Source: CAZGYE01 sp964530165
Lineage (GTDB): Bacteria; Planctomycetota; Planctomycetia; Planctomycetales; Planctomycetaceae
Length of the DNA stretch: 21,971 nucleotides
NCBI GenBank assembly: GCA_964530165.1
Contig: CAZGYE010000065.1
Coordinates: 1 to 21,971 of the forward strand
Reading direction: 5' to 3'
Part shown: one piece after another, positions 20,384 through 21,971 of the stretch
How the letters are laid out: every line of letters starts with the position of its first letter
Position numbering within the stretch: the first letter of the stretch is position 1
Position numbers and translations under genes: made by a program
The notes under the pieces: generated by a model
What the model was told of the DNA's origin: nothing
What the model saw: only the letters and a program-made list of their open reading frames with translations
The model's database searches: none

Positions 20384-21637
20384 ATGAGACTTCATGCCAC
20401 TGGCCGTTGTCTGTTGTTGATTCTGCTTGTCGCCGGTTCTGCGCAGGGGGCCGATTGGCCGCGCTTTCGCGGCGCCGACGGGTCAGGCTGTAGCGAGGAG
20501 CGGGGCCTGCCGCTGCGGTGGAGCAGCACCCAGAACATCGTCTGGAAGACCGAAATGCCCGGCCCCGGCGCGTCGAGTCCCATCACCTGGGGTGACCGCA
20601 TCTTCTTGACCTGTTATTCGGGATACGGCCTGGACCAGTCCGACCCCGGGGATCAGGCGGACCTCAAACGACACCTGTTGTGCCTCAACCGCGCCGACGG
20701 CAAGATCGTCTGGGACCGAACAGTCGAGGGGGCGGCCGAGATTCCGTTTGGTCGCTTTCAGGCCCGGCACGGATACGCGTCGAGCACACCGGCGACAGAC
20801 GGCAAGCAGGTCTACGTCTTTTTCGGAAAGGAAGGGGTCTTCGCCTTCGACTTCGACGGCAAGCCAGTCTGGCAGGCCGACGTCGGCACGCAGACCCACA
20901 ACTGGGGATCGGCAACCAGCCCGGTCCTCGCTGGTGACCTTGTCATCGTCAACGCCAGCGTCGAGAGCCGTTCGCTGGTGGCCCTCGACCAGAAGACGGG
21001 CCGCGAGGTCTGGCGGGCGCCCGGCATGAATTCCTCCTGGAACACGCCGCTGCTGGTCGCCGTCGGGAACGGCAAGCAGGAGCTGATCGTCAGCGTGAAA
21101 GGCTTCCTGTTGGCATTCGACCCCGCGACCGGCAAGCAGCTTTGGAAGTGCCCAGGCATCAACGGCTACGTCTGTCCCAGCGTCGTGGCCAAAGACGGAA
21201 TCGTGTATGCCATCGGCGGCCGGCGGAAGACTGCGGTGGCCGTCAAGACCGGCGGCCGCGGAGACGTGGAACCCCTGTGGACACAAGGCGTCGGCTCGAA
21301 CGTCTCATCACCGGTCGTCTACGGCGATTATCTCTACTGGGTGAGCGATCGCGGCATCGCCCACTGCGTGAAGACGGAGACCGGCGAGACTGTTTATCAA
21401 AAGCGGATTGCCGGTGGTTTCCAGCCCTATGCGTCGGCCCTTGTCGCCGACGGCAAAATCTATTCAGTGAGCCGCAGTCGGGGGACCATCGTGCTGGCCG
21501 CCAAGCCGGTCTTCAAGCAATTGGCACAAAACGACCTGAGTCCCGACACCAGCCTCTTCAACGCCAGTCCGGTCGTCAGCAACGGCCAATTGCTGCTCCG
21601 CTCGAACAAATTCCTGTACTGCATCGGTAAGAAATGA
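20384..21637 (+). CDS. Exported PQQ-like beta-propeller repeat protein (BamB-like)
   Basis: This 417-residue protein has a signal peptide (MRLHATGRCLLLILLVAGSAQG, cut before ADWPRFRGADGSG). The ADWPRFRG start is characteristic of planctomycete PQQ-like propellers. Blade motifs recur: CLNRADGKIVWDR, FDFDGKPVWQA, LDQKTGREVWRA, FDPATGKQLWKC and CVKTETGETVYQK, about seven to eight in all. This form typically lies in the periplasm. A role like BamB or a quinoprotein cannot be assigned from sequence alone, and catalytic residues of alcohol dehydrogenases are not evident. GAGG at 20372-20375 supports the ATG at 20384; an upstream in-frame ATG at 20321 lies inside the tandem repeat region and would bury the signal peptide. 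The last 20 bases, encoding CIGKK and stop, recur 247 bp downstream. Confidence 0.92.
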   Translation: MRLHATGRCLLLILLVAGSAQGADWPRFRGADGSGCSEERGLPLRWSSTQNIVWKTEMPGPGASSPITWGDRIFLTCYSGYGLDQSDPGDQADLKRHLLCLNRADGKIVWDRTVEGAAEIPFGRFQARHGYASSTPATDGKQVYVFFGKEGVFAFDFDGKPVWQADVGTQTHNWGSATSPVLAGDLVIVNASVESRSLVALDQKTGREVWRAPGMNSSWNTPLLVAVGNGKQELIVSVKGFLLAFDPATGKQLWKCPGINGYVCPSVVAKDGIVYAIGGRRKTAVAVKTGGRGDVEPLWTQGVGSNVSSPVVYGDYLYWVSDRGIAHCVKTETGETVYQKRIAGGFQPYASALVADGKIYSVSRSRGTIVLAAKPVFKQLAQNDLSPDTSLFNASPVVSNGQLLLRSNKFLYCIGKK

Positions 21638-21654
21638 CGCACGTCCTGTCGTGG

Positions 21655-21674
21655 GGCAGGCTTTCCAGCCTGCC
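21655..21674. repeat. GGCAGG hairpin A
   Basis: GGCAGGCT-TTCC-AGCCTGCC forms an 8-bp perfect stem, 18 bp after the PQQ gene stop. It could protect or end the transcript, but there is no T tract. It is related to hairpin B in inverted orientation. Confidence 0.85.
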
Positions 21675-21839
21675 GGCATGCTCCGAGGCCACGTTCGCTT
21701 CGCTCTCTTAGGCCCCGCCACCCCGCCGGTGGGTCAAGAGAGGGGTGTATTCGACGGATTGGGCGTGTTCGTGCAAAACAAAGCAAACACCCGATTTCGG
21801 AGACCTTACCCGAACGTGCGGCGAACCATAATAAATCTC

Positions 21840-21857
21840 GGCAGGCGGGAGCCTGCC
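21840..21857. repeat. GGCAGG hairpin B
   Basis: GGCAGGC-GGGA-GCCTGCC forms a 7-bp perfect stem. Its reverse complement with flanks (CCCGTAGGGCAGGCTCCC) resembles the region around hairpin A (GTCGTGGGGCAGGCTTTCC), so the two are an inverted pair. Confidence 0.85.
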
Positions 21858-21971
21858 CTACGGGACTGCATCGGCAAGAAATGAGGCAATCGCAGAAACG
21901 TAGATGGGGATGAAAACTCGTTGCTCTGGTACAACCAAGAGTTGTTTTGGTGGTATCAGAAACTTGGTCAT

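Larger units (their letters stand above)
21618..21884 (+). repeat. Duplicated gene end (20-bp direct repeats) bracketing a 227-bp segment
   Basis: ACTGCATCGGTAAGAAATGA at 21618-21637, the 3' end of the PQQ gene, recurs at 21865-21884 with one change (T to C). The intervening 21638-21864 carries a GGCAGG-type hairpin near each end. It looks like an insertion or a local duplication. Confidence 0.75.
21638..21971. other. 334-bp stretch without a supported gene
   Basis: It contains the two GGCAGG hairpins and the duplicated gene end. An open frame from 21651 to 21884 exists only because it runs through the hairpins and the copied CIGKK stop. From 21904 an ATG frame (MGMKTRCSGTTKSCFGG) and, on the opposite strand, another frame stay open to the window edge. 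Neither is long enough to judge. Confidence 0.5.

Noticed and set aside
21651..21884. 77-codon open frame after the PQQ-propeller gene
   Set aside because: It runs through two hairpins and ends in the copied CIGKK stop; no ribosome binding site and no recognisable protein.

Overview
The window looks like chromosomal DNA from a planctomycete, probably of the Pirellula/Rhodopirellula type. I infer this from gene content, not from a marker-gene comparison. The evidence is exported DUF1080-like and PQQ-type beta-propeller proteins, a very large exported multi-domain cytochrome c, an OleA-like thiolase, a FloA-type flotillin, type-B L31, GC-rich coding sequence and generous intergenic spaces full of palindromes. 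No rRNA, tRNA, CRISPR array, integrase or transposase gene was found.

Layout. Positions 203-9549 hold three plus-strand exported proteins: a small DUF1080-like protein, a beta-propeller protein with a methyltransferase-like domain in its middle, and a 1738-residue protein with LamG-like, propeller, PA14-like and five-heme cytochrome c parts. This looks like the periplasmic degradation/respiration repertoire typical of planctomycetes. Positions 9829-14122 are housekeeping genes on the plus strand: rpmE2 (bL31B), prfA (RF1), prmC (which methylates RF1), a small membrane protein and murA. Positions 14147-16691 are on the minus strand: oleA-like, a small coiled-coil-like protein and floA. A divergent promoter region leads to ridA-like and enolase-superfamily genes that overlap by 4 bp (16893-18472). 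A convergent MFS transporter (18730-20028, minus) and a divergent single PQQ-propeller protein (20384-21637) follow.

The most striking content lies between and inside the genes: several unrelated families of small palindromic elements. (1) An 83-bp element occurs five times within 2.1 kb (8192-10254). It has a 28-bp stem (perfect in copies 2 and 3) and a constant 27-nt centre. The copy at 8717-8799 has no stop codon in any of six reading frames. Two copies lie in frame inside the five-heme cytochrome gene as 28-residue linkers, and the others flank rpmE2 and precede prfA. (2) A 143-bp unit at 4121-4263 has 33-bp triplicated hairpins and terminal inverted repeats whose differences are base-pair compensatory. 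(3) A REP-like pair at 18486-18560 can fold into a junction-perfect cloverleaf, with double compensatory changes between its two halves; a related single unit supplies the murA stop codon. (4) A 7-bp tandem repeat sits inside murA. (5) Purine/pyrimidine-polarised inverted repeats lie at 11364-11432, 15267-15344 and 15430-15477. (6) GGCAGG hairpins lie in a 227-bp segment flanked by a duplicated gene end at 21618-21884.

All structure and duplication statements come from reading the bases. No folding, alignment or database search was run, so family assignments rest on recognised motifs.
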